A stretch of DNA of 64,000 nt from NCBI RefSeq assembly GCF_964656455.1, contig NC_135715.1:36714603-36778602 (forward strand), in the 5' to 3' direction. Source of the DNA: Halichoerus grypus. Taxonomy: Eukaryota > Chordata > Mammalia > Carnivora > Phocidae. Within the stretch, counting starts at the first letter, position 1. Each line of letters opens with the position of its first letter. A program made the position numbers and the translations under genes. Below, one piece after another: positions 23,985 to 34,330 of the stretch. The notes beneath the pieces are model-generated. The model saw only the letters and a list, made by a program, of their open reading frames with translations, did no database searches and was not told the origin of the DNA.

Positions 23985-24310
23985 ATTTATTTTTCTGCCT
24001 TGGTCTCCCTCTACTTTCCTTCAAAGAGTTCAGTTGTTACAGCGTTTGACACTGTCCCACAGGTCACGACAGCTCCATTCATTTTTCTTCAATTTTTTCC
24101 AGTGTTCTTTGTTTTGAATAATTTCTGTTAATCAGTTTTCACATTCGTTAAGAATTTCTTCTATCATCTCCAGTTTCCTCTTAAGCTCATACAGGAATTT
24201 TTCATTTAAATTATGGAACTTTTCTGTTCAACTTTGGCCTATTTTATTGTTTTTACTTCTCTGCTGGGTTCTCTTTCTCTTCACTCATTATTTTCTGCTT
24301 TAAACAAAAT
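23985..24310 (-). mobile_element. Old LINE-1 (L1M) 5'/inter-ORF fragment, antisense
   Basis: Minus-sense phrases typical of the 5' part of mammalian-wide L1: 'CACTGTCCCACAGGTCACGAC', 'CATTTTTCTTCAATTTTTTCC', 'TTTCTTCTATCATCTCCAGTTTCC' and 'CTCATACAGGAATTTTTCATTTAA'. It may belong to the same insertion as the antisense ORF2 fragment at 25210. Confidence 0.6.
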
Positions 24311-25209
24311 AAACATTATATTTTCTGCTTTAAACATACTAAGTTCAACATAGGTGCTTGATAGATCACTGATATGCTTTAGGGATTGGCCACCCATCCC
24401 CTCAACACCCAAGCACTTTTATAGGATAATTCTGCTTGGTCCTCAGGTGACTGACCACTCACAGAAATCATGAAATAAGAGTTAAGCACTGCAAAAGAGC
24501 ACCCATGATAGCCACCCCAGGAAAAGTCTGAGACACCATGATCTATACTAATTCTGTACTAATGCTGCTTTTTTTTTTGGGATCTGTTGACAGATCTGCC
24601 CCTATTTGTACCTGATAAGAATTCACCAATAGGGCTTTGGTGATTCCTTTTCTATGCCATCAGATTGTAATAGTCTCTACCTGGAGTCATGGGAACGTAT
24701 TACTTTAAAGTCCCCTCTTTAGCCAGGGATCTTAGAGGATTCATGGGGCTAGGAGGGGACATTACAACTTTGCTTATTTAATTAAACATTGACTGTGAGT
24801 CTTAAATACCTAAGAAAAGGATTACTCATTTGGAAAATACAAAATGTGCTGTAAGTTTCATCTTTGGAGTAGAAAATTAGTCATACACTTTTTACCACCT
24901 CTTGGTAGCTGGTGTCTCCCTATGCATCATTAACCTGACTACTTGAACATTTGGAAAGGTATTTATTCACCCAAGTTGTTAGAAATAGAGTCTTCTTGAA
25001 ACTACAAATATTCTAATTTACAAAATACAATCACCAAACAATCCAAGTAGGAATATTTATGGTCCCTACTGCTGAATTATATTTTACCTTTAATAAGTAA
25101 GTCCATAAAATCTTTATAAACCATTAAAAGATAATGAATGGAAGTACATTTTGCTATCACCATACTTTCTACGGTACTATTTATGGCTTAGGAAAAGAGG
25201 ATTGTTCAC
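24311..25209. other. Unassigned DNA
   Basis: About 0.9 kb with no gene recognised. The 24360-24760 part is C/G-richer than its surroundings and may be an old LTR or DNA element ('GGATCTGTTGACAGATCTGCC', 'GGATTCATGGGGCTAGGAGGGG'). I cannot assign it. Confidence 0.4.
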
Positions 25210-25935
25210 AGTAGCCTTATGACCCTTCGTATTTCTGCACTATCTGTTGTAATGTCTCCCCTTTCATTTCTTATTTCATTTATTTGAATCTTCTGTTTTT
25301 TTTTTTTTTAGTCTAGCTAAAGTTTTGCCAATTTTGTTAAAAAACAGCTCTTATTTTTGTTGATATTTTCTATCACCTTTTTAGTCTCTATTTTTGCTCT
25401 GATCTTTGTTACCTCCTTCTACTAATGTTGGACTTAGTTTCTTCTTCTATTTCTAGTTTCTTGAGGTGTAAAGTGAGGTTGTTTATTTGAGATTTTTTTC
25501 TTAATGTAGGCATGTGTCGCTATAAACTTCCCTCTTAGAATTGCTTTTTCAACATCAAATAAGTTTCAGTATGATGTGTTTCCATTTTTGCTTGTTTCAA
25601 GATATCTTTTTTTATTTCCTCTTTGACCCACTGGTTGTTCAGGAGTGTGCTGTATAATTTCCACATGTTCATGAATTTTCTAGTTTTCCTCTTGTTACCA
25701 ATGTCTAGTTTTATTCCCTTATGTGAGAAAAGATACTGGATATGACTCCAGTCTTTTTAAATTTGTTAAGACTTGTTTTGTGACCTAACATACAGTCTAT
25801 CCTGGAGAATGTTCCATGTAGTGAATGAAGAATAGTTTTTATTCTTTTTAGGCAGCTATGTTTCTTCGAAGAATGAAAGGATTTTATATAATGTAAAAAT
25901 ACATTGCACAAAAGGGGACTTACCATATTTACACA
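25210..25935 (-). mobile_element. LINE-1 ORF2 fragment, antisense
   Basis: Minus-sense ORF2 landmarks in order: 'GTCTCCCCTTTCATTTCTTATTTC', 'AGTCTAGCTAAAGTTTTGCC', 'TAGTTTCTTGAGGTGTAAAG', 'TATAAACTTCCCTCTTAG', 'GACCCACTGGTTGTTCAGGAG', 'GACTTGTTTTGTGACCTAAC' and 'TATCCTGGAGAATGTTCCATG'. These cover the reverse-transcriptase N-terminal side. It is interrupted by stops in all frames and is not functional. It ends at the Tigger insertion. Confidence 0.85.
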
Positions 25936-25941
25936 TATATA

Positions 25942-26419
25942 CAATAGTCCCCTTTTAATCTATGGGGAGTATGTTCCAAGACTCCCAGTGGATGCCTGAA
26001 ATCAGGTATAGTATTAAACCCTATATACTATGGTTTTTTTCTATATATACATACCTATGATAAAGTTTAATTTATAAATTAGGTACAGTAAGAGATAACA
26101 ATGATAACTAATAGTAAAATAGAACAATTATAACAATATTGTGTAATAAAAGTTATGTGAATATGGTCTCTCTCTCTCTCTCTCTCTCTCTCAAAATATC
26201 TTTTTGTATGGTACTCACCCTTGTGATGATGTGAAATGATAAAATGCGTATGTGATGGGGTGACGTGCAATGAATGACACAGGCATTTTGATGTAGCACT
26301 AGAATACTATTGACCTTCTGACTATATGTCAGAAGGAAAATCATCTGCAACCACACCATGGTTAACTGTGGGTAACTGGAACCCTAGAAAGTGAAACAAC
26401 AGATAAGGGGGGAACACTG
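25942..26419. mobile_element. Tigger-like non-autonomous DNA transposon
   Basis: A 478-bp element with terminal inverted repeats: the left end CAATAGTCCCCTTTTAATCT pairs with the right end AGATAAGGGGGGAACACTG. It is flanked by TA dinucleotides (25940-25941, 26420-26421), the Tc1/mariner-pogo target duplication. Inside are the familiar phrases 'CAGTGGATGCCTGAAATCAGG' and 'TTATGTGAATATGGTCTCTC'. No transposase is encoded. A (TC)n run at 26167-26193 is internal. The subfamily name is not certain. Confidence 0.85.
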
Positions 26420-26479
26420 TATGTCTACAAACACATGAACATTTTATGATTACTTTTTAAGATACTATGATGACTTGGT

Positions 26480-26700
26480 GGGCAGCAGGTAATTTAGATT
26501 AGGTAGTTAGTGAAACCCTATCAAAAGAAGTCATACTTGAAATTAAGTTTTAAAAATGTAAAAAAGCAATCCTTAAGAAGAGTCTAGAGGAGATTTTTGT
26601 AAGAGTATACAGTGAAAAGTCACCAAAACTAGAAATGGTTTGTTGTGTTATAAGTTATTATGACTGGGGCACAAAATGGGGGGATGTCTTCAGGTGAGAA
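26480..26700 (-). mobile_element. Possible L2 fragment, antisense
   Basis: The order of weak matches follows the minus-sense L2 3' region ('AGAAGTCATACTTGAAATTAAG' for the GTGACATTTGAGCTGAG block, then 'AAGAGTCTAGAGGAGA'). Strongly decayed. Confidence 0.35.
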
Positions 26701-27969
26701 TATAAATAAGCAGCAGCTGAAAGCCATATATGTACTATATCATTATTTTGAGAATTGTATATTTGGGTGAAAATAATTAGAATTTCTTGGTTGCAGAAAA
26801 TCTAGTCCTACTGTTTTGGTAAATTTAACATGTTTCTGCATATAAAACTAAATTTTTATGTATTTCAAAAAATTTGCATACTTATATGTCATGTATTTAT
26901 GGAATAATATCTAAATAAATGAAAATAATTGTTCCACAAACTCAAAATATCTTTTAATTTTAGTAGCTATTTTAATCACTTAAAAGAGGAACATAATATT
27001 GTTATTTTGAGGTATCCAAATATTTTTTCGCACTTTCTATTATCATTTTTTTGCCTTTGTCAAAAATTAAAAGTGTCAGATTACCATGGAAATAGTTGTA
27101 TTTTTGCTTTATATAGTATTCAGTGGTTATTCTCAAATTACAGTATTGTCTCATGTTTTTAAGAAACAAATCATTATACCAAAATATTCTGGAGAAAAAC
27201 ATTATTCATCAAAATATATGCTAGTATAAGAAGATATTTCAAACTTAGTTTTATCTATCTACTTCTCTTGACCTGCTGTATACTGAGTAAAAATTATGTA
27301 ATTCTATTTCCTGTAAGACTAGACCTCATAGAGAGCACTCATTCTATACAAATATATAACTTTTAAAACTAGTATGCACTGCCAAAAAACAAGCTCTTTA
27401 TTATTTGATTAAATTAAAATGAACAATATTTGTGTTTGTAAAGGGAGATGCAGCAGTAAAGAAAAATTCTAGATAACAGTAAGATCAAAGATGTGGTCAT
27501 GGATGAATAAGATGGAAATAGGAGAAGTCATGGCCCTGAGAGGACAACCATATGACAACTACCATCTCTCAGGATGATGGCAGGTCTTAGAGTGAATATA
27601 ATGACTAAAATGCTAAAAGCTTCAGTTTATCATGAAGAGTTATCAGGATCAAAAAGGATATATAGAAAATTATATAAGCATGGTGAGCTATAACATTCTG
27701 ATAAAGCTTTCCACTAAAGCCATCCAAAACTATTAGGTAAACAATGAAAACAAAGCTATGTCTTATTAAACAGAATTCCCTGTAAAACTTACATTACTTC
27801 TGTAGTTAAAGCAATTTTAACATTATGAGTAATAAATATAGCTTGAAGAAGTCTGAGATTGGTAGTATACCAAAATGCCAAGCAGAATAATACTAGAATA
27901 ATCTGAAGGAAAGCACCTTAATTTTGGACCATAAATTATTTTCACAAATAATTTTCAAATGAAAGTGAT
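26701..27969. other. Unassigned AT-rich DNA
   Basis: No gene or clear repeat. Overlapping short frames on both strands at 26929-27202 are AT-rich chance frames. Confidence 0.5.
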
Positions 27970-28569
27970 CAACTCAGTTTAGAAATGAAACAAAATAATC
28001 AAATATAGACAGAAAGAATGTATTATGTGCAAAAAGTAACATAAAATGGATATCAGAAACAGACTAGCAAAGACTTAAAGATCAGAATATCACACACTGA
28101 TTATAAAACACATGTTCTTATTCTACTATGTTTATAAAAAGAAATAACAATTTAGAAAATGTAAGAAAGAAACAGTATAAAACTCTAATGTATTTAACAA
28201 ATAATCAAGTAGAGCTTTTGAATGAAAAATATAATAATTAAACTTAGAGCATGAATTCAAAGGTGAGTTAGAAAAGGCAAAAGAGACCAACTGTAAGTTG
28301 GAAAACTGGTAGAAATAAGTAATCTGTAAAATATCTGAGAAGAAGAGTGAGGCAAATTTAAAGTGAAGTTGGAACATGGAAAATAAGCAATCCCAATATT
28401 ATATTTATCTAATCAGAATTTCAAAATGAAAGAAAAATAAAATGGGGTAAAAACTACAGTATATTTTAAGAAATAATAGCTGATGACATTTTCTAGGTAT
28501 TTATAATCAGCAGTCCACATATTGAAGATGTCAAAGGAATGTCAAGTGAGATAAATAAAAAGATACAGC
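27970..28569 (+). mobile_element. Old LINE-1 (L1M/HAL1-like) ORF1-region fragment, 5' part
   Basis: Decayed plus-sense sequence resembling the L1 ORF1 coiled-coil region and what follows: GAA/AAA-rich, 'AAGAGACCAACTGTAAGTTGG', 'AATCAGAATTTCAAAATGAAAG'. It continues after the younger insertion at 28570-29223. No open frame survives in sense. Confidence 0.55.
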
Positions 28570-29223
28570 TAAGAGAAATAAGTCAAAGACAAAAACCATA
28601 TGATTTCACTTATATGTAGAATCTTAGAAACAAAACAAAAAAACAGAATTAGACTCAAATACAGAGAACTAGTGGTTGCCAGAAAGGGGGAGGAGGAGAG
28701 AAAAGTGAAATAGGTGAAGGAGAATAAGAACAAACTTCCAATTATAAAATAAATAAGCCATGGAGATGAAAAGTAAACTGTAGGGAAGATAATCATTAAT
28801 ATTGTAAGAATGTTGTATCATGACAGATGTTGACTACACTTACCGTGATGAGCATTAAGGTTGTGAGCATTAAGTTTTTTGTTTTTGTTTTTGTTTTTAG
28901 AGAGAGAGGGAGAGATAGAGCATGAGCCTGGGGGAAGGGGGGCAGAGGGAGAGGAGAAAGAGAATCCAAACAGGCTCCATGCCCAGTATGGAGCCCAGTG
29001 TGGGGCTCAATCCCAAGACCCCAAGATCACGACCTGAGCCAAAATCAAGAGTTGGATGCTCAACTGACTGAGCCCCCCAGGTGCCCCTGAACATTAAGTA
29101 TTTTATAGAATTGTAGAATCACTATGTTGTACACCTGAAACTAATATAACATCGTATGTCAACTACCCTTCAATATTAAAAACACATACATACATACATA
29201 AAAATATAGTATAGTATGTAGTT
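28570..29223 (+). mobile_element. LINE-1 3' end inserted in older L1, itself split by a SINE
   Basis: 5'-truncated L1 tail: 'GAGAAATAAGTCAAAGACAAA', 'ATATGATTTCACTTATATGTAGAAT', 'AGTGGTTGCCAG', then after the SINE 'TTGTAGAATCACTATGTTGTACACC' and 'ACTAATATAACATCGTATG'. The flanks AAGATACAGC (28560-28569) and AAGATACACC (29224-29233) look like its TSD. It ends with an ACAT-repeat tail (29182-29200). Nested order: old L1, then this L1, then the SINE. Confidence 0.85.
28876..29087 (-). mobile_element. Can-SINE, antisense, nested in L1
   Basis: (GTTTTT)n tail, GA-rich middle, 'CCATGCCCAGTATGGAGCCC', reversed head GAGCCCCCCAGGTGCCCC. The TSD is TGAGCATTAAGT (28864-28875) against TGAACATTAAGT (29088-29099). 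A partial tandem copy of the target, GATGAGCATTAAGG, sits just upstream at 28847-28860. Confidence 0.95.
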
Positions 29224-29233
29224 AAGATACACC

Positions 29234-30000
29234 AAAGGATAAATGCAGAAATCAATGAAAAGAAAAGCTCTCAAGCACAGCATGAAAAAAAAAAAAAAGG
29301 CAAATAATATCAAAAAAGTTTTAGGTAGATTGAATGTCACAATGGATCAACAAGGTAAGCAACAAGAATAAGATGAGCAACAATAAAGTAAGTGATATGT
29401 TGAAAGAAATTAACTGGCAACCTAAAGTTTTAAAGCAAATAAAAGGTCTTTCCAAAATGAAAATGTAATAAAAACATTTTAAAACAAACCACAATAGACT
29501 TTATGTCAACAGATTCACAACAAAAGTAATTTTAAGGAATACACTTCAGGAAGGAGAAAAGTGTTCCTATACAGAGGTTTGAAATCCAAGAATCATTTTT
29601 GCCATGAAAAAGATAGCATATGAAAGGAGGGAGCAGGTGTCTGGGTGGCTCAGTCAGTTAAGCGTCTGCCTTCAGCTCAGGCCAAGATCCCAGGGTCCTG
29701 GGATCAAGCCCCACGTTGGGCTCCCTGCTCAGTGAGGAGTCTGCTTCTCCCTCTTCCTCTCCTTCTGCCCCTCCACCCCAACTTGTGCTCTCTTTCTCTC
29801 TCTCTCTCTCACTCTCAAATAAATAAGATCTTTAAAAAAAAAAAAGTAGGGAGCAAATGAAGTTCTAAATTCCAAGAATTGTCTAGGATGTGCATATGAT
29901 ATAATGTAAAACTAATGATACACTCCATATGTTGTAATATTTATATTAATTATTTAAAGAGAATATTGAGAATGCATAACTTCCAAAAAGAGGAAATAAT
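29234..30000 (+). mobile_element. Old LINE-1 ORF1/ORF2 junction fragment, 3' part
   Basis: Continuation of the 27970-28569 element. Phrases match the inter-ORF part of old L1: 'AACTGGCAACCTAAAGTTTTAAAGC', 'TCTTTCCAAAATGAAAATG', 'ACACTTCAGGAAGGAGAAAAG' and, beyond the SINE, 'AAATGAAGTTCTAAATTCC'. Interrupted by the SINE at 29636. Confidence 0.6.
29636..29844 (+). mobile_element. Can-SINE, full length
   Basis: Head GGTGTCTGGGTGGCTCAGTC, B-box region 'GGGATCAAGCCCCACGTTGGG', CT-rich stretch, AAATAAATAAGATC tail and A-run. The short flanking match AGGGAGCA precedes the head and follows the tail (about 29848-29855). Confidence 0.95.
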
Positions 30001-31357
30001 AGAAATGATTTTTAAATAAAAAATTAAGAAGAAAAATAAAAATTGAATATAGGAAAATTAAAAATTTCAAAATAAAAAGGCAGATAAAATACATATATGT
30101 ATCTAAATACACATACTACACCGTATATTAAATTCACTTATATTTATATATAAACATTACATACCGTCACACACAGAGAATGCATTTCAAAGTGCCTTAG
30201 ATGAAAAATTTTCAAGACTATTAAACCCAAAAGCAATATAAATTAAAATAAATTCATACTTAGGCAAAACTTAGAATATCTTCTGAGAAAAAAGAAAAAA
30301 GAGAAAAGATTAGTATTATTCAGAAAAAAAATGTATTTCCATCAGTGAGTAGAAGTTAATCTGATACCTGACTTTTCAATCTAAACAAATGAATTAGAAA
30401 AAAGTGTAATACCATCTTTGTGGGAAATAAATTCCCATTGGGATTCCAAATCCAACAAAAATATCTTAACAAAAATGAAAGTACAATAATAATTTTAAAA
30501 CAACCAAAACTAAGATCAGTAGAAGGCAGTCTCATGTTGTTCTCAAAAATATTTGATACTCTCTCAAATTATTAATATCCCTACAAGCTTCTATTTATGT
30601 GGGTTATAATATTTATTGTTTCATAAATTAAAACTGAAAACTTAAAATATTTAATTTGTGAAAAAATAAATCTATTTTATGTTAATATGAATAGTATACT
30701 TTTATGAAATATAATGATATATGTCAAAACAAAAACAATTATTGAGGAGACGTGCATCGTTATGTATTTTGGTAATATGGCTAATGCCTAACCTCATGGA
30801 TAAGAGATGGAATCTCATATTTGCCTCTTTATTCAATCTGTTATATGTTGTTTTAGTTGAAGCAGATGAAGGAAATTCATATTCACATAGATAGTTAATG
30901 CTAATTATTATTTTACAATCACAAGGCCAAATATAATGGCTTCCTAGAGAAGGTTGATTTCTAATGGGTCATTTTACATGAATGTGACTTTATTACATAT
31001 GAAAAGTCAAATGGTGACTTCAAAGTAAAAGAGTTTTTCTGTGATTTTTTTTTTTTTACTTTTTATCAGTAATGTGTACAGCAAATATTTTCTTCTGGTA
31101 TTTTATTTGATTGCTGTACTTCCCCATACCATTCATCAATAGCATCACAGCTGTTAAAATTTGATTAATCTTTGATCATCTCTCCATAAAATATGAACAG
31201 GTGTGAACCTATGAATTGGAACTATTGGTGACTCACTCATGCTTTGTAAAAGGAGTAACCTATTCAAGAAATATTGTCTATGATTTTAGATTGATGGCAT
31301 TTAAATTCAGCAGTCCAAAATGTCCAAAGAAAACTTATCCCCTTATAATCAATATAT
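30001..31357. other. Unassigned AT-rich DNA, possible second L1 inter-ORF fragment
   Basis: No gene. At 30430-30520 the phrase 'GGATTCCAAATCCAACAAAAATATCTTAACAAAAATGAAAG' again resembles the old L1 inter-ORF phrase seen at 29410-29480, suggesting a second L1 fragment or a local duplication. The rest is not assigned. Confidence 0.4.
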
Positions 31358-31369
31358 AAATAAGCAAGA

Positions 31370-31570
31370 GGGCGCCTGGGTGGCTCAGTTGGTTAAGCGA
31401 CTGCCTTCGGCTCAGGTCATGATCCTGGAGTCCCGGGATCGAGTCCCGCATCGGGCTTCCTGCTCAGCAGGGAGTCTGCTTCTCCCTCTGACCCTCCTCC
31501 CTCTCATATGCTCTCTCTCTCTCTCATTCTCGCTCTCTCAAATAAATAAATAAAATCTTTAAAAAAAAAA
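31370..31570 (+). mobile_element. Can-SINE, full length, second young subfamily
   Basis: Carries linked diagnostic changes: GTTAAGCGACTGCC, 'GATCCTGGAGTCCCGGGATCGAGTCCCGC', 'CTTCCTGCTCAGCAGGGAGTC', 'CTCTGACCCTCC'. The same set recurs in the copies at 33888, 43047 and 56110. Perfect 12-bp TSD AAATAAGCAAGA at 31358-31369 and 31571-31582. Confidence 0.97.
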
Positions 31571-31582
31571 AAATAAGCAAGA

Positions 31583-32699
31583 ATGGAATATTTAGACCAG
31601 CAAGTTTTTTTTAGAAATACCTTTTTATAATAGTGTTTGGAATATAAAATGCCTCCTAATTAAAGTTATTGTAATATTATGAAAAGCAAAAATATATTTG
31701 TGAGAAATTTAATCTTGCCATGGTTTTCACTATTTTATTCTACTAATAAATATCATGTTTTCTCACTTAATCTCATGTCACAGTCTTCTTTCAATTATGA
31801 GAGATAATTAAAAGAAACATTCATAACATAATCTCTCCCTATTTAGATGTGGCATTAATGAGCATAAGAAACTAAATGTAAATGGGCAATTTAGATGAAA
31901 TAGTTTGAAATTTATTGAATTACAACAAATTCAGAAAAAAAAGTCACCATTCATAAATTATTGTTTCTTTTCACCTTTGGAGTGGTTCTCTCTATGGAAA
32001 CAATAATTTCACATTTCCATAATTCTAATTTGATGTTTTCAAAAAGTGAGTGAGACACTTGGGGAAATTTGAAAATGGATCGCAAATATTACATAGCATT
32101 GGTGTGTCAATATTGGATTTTTCAGATGCCATTGTAGTTTTGGGTTTATGTGGGGGAAATTTCTTTTTCTGAGGAAAAGAACATTGATCTATTCAAGGAT
32201 GAGTTATCCCAGTAATTTAATGCCTGATATTTGGTACTTGGCAAAAAAAAAAAAAAAAAGTGTAGCTATGTATTCTGTGTGTTTGTGCATGCCTGTGCAT
32301 GTGTGTGTATGTGTGAAAAAAGATAATATGAGAGAGAAAAAAAGAGAAGGAAAGAACAAGCAAATGCTAACAACTGTGAACAAGAGTAAAATGTTAAAAA
32401 TTAGCAAATTATGTAGATGAAGAACATATAATATTAATTACATTACTCTTTCTACCTTTTGTTAGAATTACAAAATTGAAAATAAAAAGAAAAACATTAA
32501 CGGGTAAAGGGAAGGTTGAAAACATCTAACTGTAACAGCTTTAAGAAGTATATAGGCTGCATTTCTTTTAAGGCATGTCATATTTTAGATGGTTGAGGAT
32601 ATTATCAACTCATAATTTTTAACACAGGCATTTATTTGGAACTTTTTCTTATAATATCAATATAATCTAATATTTTCACCCACTAATAGATTAACTGTC
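31583..32699. other. Unassigned AT-rich DNA
   Basis: No gene recognised. It contains an A-run (32243-32259) and a TGTGTG-rich patch (32275-32315). Confidence 0.5.
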
Positions 32700-32885
32700 T
32701 TAAACATTCTCTAAAATGTGCTCCATGAACCAGCAGTATCACATTGTTAGAAATGTAAATTCTTAAGAACCAACCTCAGACCTACTGAATCAGAAATCCT
32801 GGGAACAGGGCCCTATAATCTGTGTTTTAACAGTCCTCTCATATGACTCTAATATACATTAAAGTTTGCATACTACTGTCTTAAA
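32700..32885 (+). mobile_element. MER5A-type hAT-Charlie DNA transposon
   Basis: Ordered matches to MER5A: 'AAAATGTGCTCCATGAACCAGCAG', 'TTGTTAGAAATGTAAATTCTTAAG', 'CAGACCTACTGAATCAGAAATCCTGGG', 'CAGGGCCCTATAATCTGTGTTTTAACA' and an end 'AAAGTTTGCATACTACTG' for the usual AAAGTTTGAGAACCACTG. Nearly full length; non-autonomous and ancient. Confidence 0.88.
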
Positions 32886-32909
32886 TTATTGACTTAGTTT
32901 TAGATATTT

Positions 32910-33060
32910 GTATATTTATTCAATCATCCATTCATTCATATATTTTTTCATTTAGCAAATATTGATGAAGACTTTCCTATTTTCAAAGTAAATGTTGAAC
33001 AGAGATGAACAAGGCAAAATCCCTTTAATGATTTCTCAGACAGAGGAGAATTCACCTAAA
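32910..33060 (-). mobile_element. L2 3' fragment, antisense
   Basis: The minus-sense L2 end is visible as 'CATCCATTCATTCATA', 'TTTAGCAAATATTGATGAAGAC', then 'GAACAGAGATGAACAAGGCAAAATCCC' (for GTGAACAAAACAGACAAAATCCC). Confidence 0.6.
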
Positions 33061-33869
33061 TTATCCCAACAATTGCATATGCTAAATGCCAAAAAGTTAT
33101 ATGTCAACACAGGAAATCCATTGTAGGATATTAAGGGTCAGGTTCTCAAAGTTCATGATTATTGAGTGGATTCATGAAAAACGTATGAGAGATATGGACT
33201 ATGGATTTTTCCAGCCATTGTTAGCTTTGTGAGTAGAGACACATGTTAGGAAGGAATTTAGTTTAATAATGTAAGAATTTTAGGCCAACTAATATGACAA
33301 GTCAAGAGACCAGCAAAGGTTTTGGAAGTAGGCATCATGATAAATTTAAGCTAGATAAGAAGGAGGAAAGTAAGATGATATGAGGGAAGGGCTGGGTGGG
33401 AGGCAGTACAGAGTACTAGTTGAATCAACTGAGTGAGGATTCCAGGGAGTTCCATGATTGCGGAAAATGGAGTATTGTTGGTGGTAAGCAGCCAAACTAT
33501 GTAATTATGGCTAATATGTGCAACATCTTAACTTGAGATATTGCAGTTGCTTCAGGTCTAGGTAATGAAATACCTAGGATATATAGCCATGGAAGTGAGT
33601 AATGGAAGTAGGGTGGAGATCAGTATCAAGAGAGAACAGTTTTAGTAACTCAGAAGCCAGAATGCCAGTTACATAGAACATTGAAAGGATTAAATTTTGG
33701 GTAGTGACTGTGACCCAGAATTTGTATTTGACCTCTGTGCCAAAAAGTATAAAAGGCTGATGAAAGAAATAAAAGAATATTAAACAAACAGAAAGATGTA
33801 CATTTTGTTAGATACATATATATTAGTAGTTAGCTATATATACCTAAGTATTTCATTTTGTTGCCATTA
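33061..33869. other. Unassigned DNA, possible extension of L2
   Basis: No gene. The balanced, G-rich 33330-33660 part reads like the upstream half of an ancient LINE of the L2/CR1 group, which often appears as 'GGTGGAGATGGAGAG'-like text, but the match is too weak to call. Confidence 0.35.
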
Positions 33870-33887
33870 CAAATGATATTCTTTCTT

Positions 33888-34092
33888 TTTTTTTTTTTTT
33901 AAAGATTTTATTTATTTATTTGAGAGAGCGAGGATGAGAGAGAGAGAGAGCATATGAGAGGGAGGAGGGTCAGAGGGAGAAGCAGACTCCCTGCTGAGCA
34001 GGAAGCCCGATGCGGGACTCGATCCCAGGACTCCAGGATCATGACCTGAGCCGAAGGCAGTCGCTTAACCAACTGAGCCACCCAGGCGCCCC
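33888..34092 (-). mobile_element. Can-SINE, full length, second young subfamily, antisense
   Basis: Reverse of the diagnostic set seen at 31370 (GACTCGATCCCAGGACTCC, 'GCAGTCGCTTAACCAACTG'). A perfect 18-bp TSD, CAAATGATATTCTTTCTT, lies at 33870-33887 and 34093-34110, indicating a comparatively recent insertion. Confidence 0.98.
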
Positions 34093-34300
34093 CAAATGAT
34101 ATTCTTTCTTATATTTGATATCACATTGTTGATTGCTAGTACACACAAAAAATATTTTTGTACATTGACTTTGCATTCTGCAGCCTTGCTGATCCATTTT
34201 TATAGCTTTATATAGATTATATGGAATATTCTTTGTAGATAATAATGGCATGTGACTGCAAGCAGTTTTATTTATTTTTTTCTAATATATATTTTAGTTG

Positions 34301-34330
34301 TTCATTCATTCATTCATTCATTCATTCATA
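34301..34330. repeat. (TTCA)n microsatellite within L1
   Basis: About seven perfect TTCA units inside the antisense L1. Confidence 0.95.

Noticed and set aside
29645..29860. Leucine/serine-rich small protein (also 31320-31553, 62690-62896, 48733-48930)
   Set aside because: All share MAQSVKRLPSAQ- or GSLLSGEPASP-like text because they are translations of the same SINE in different frames.
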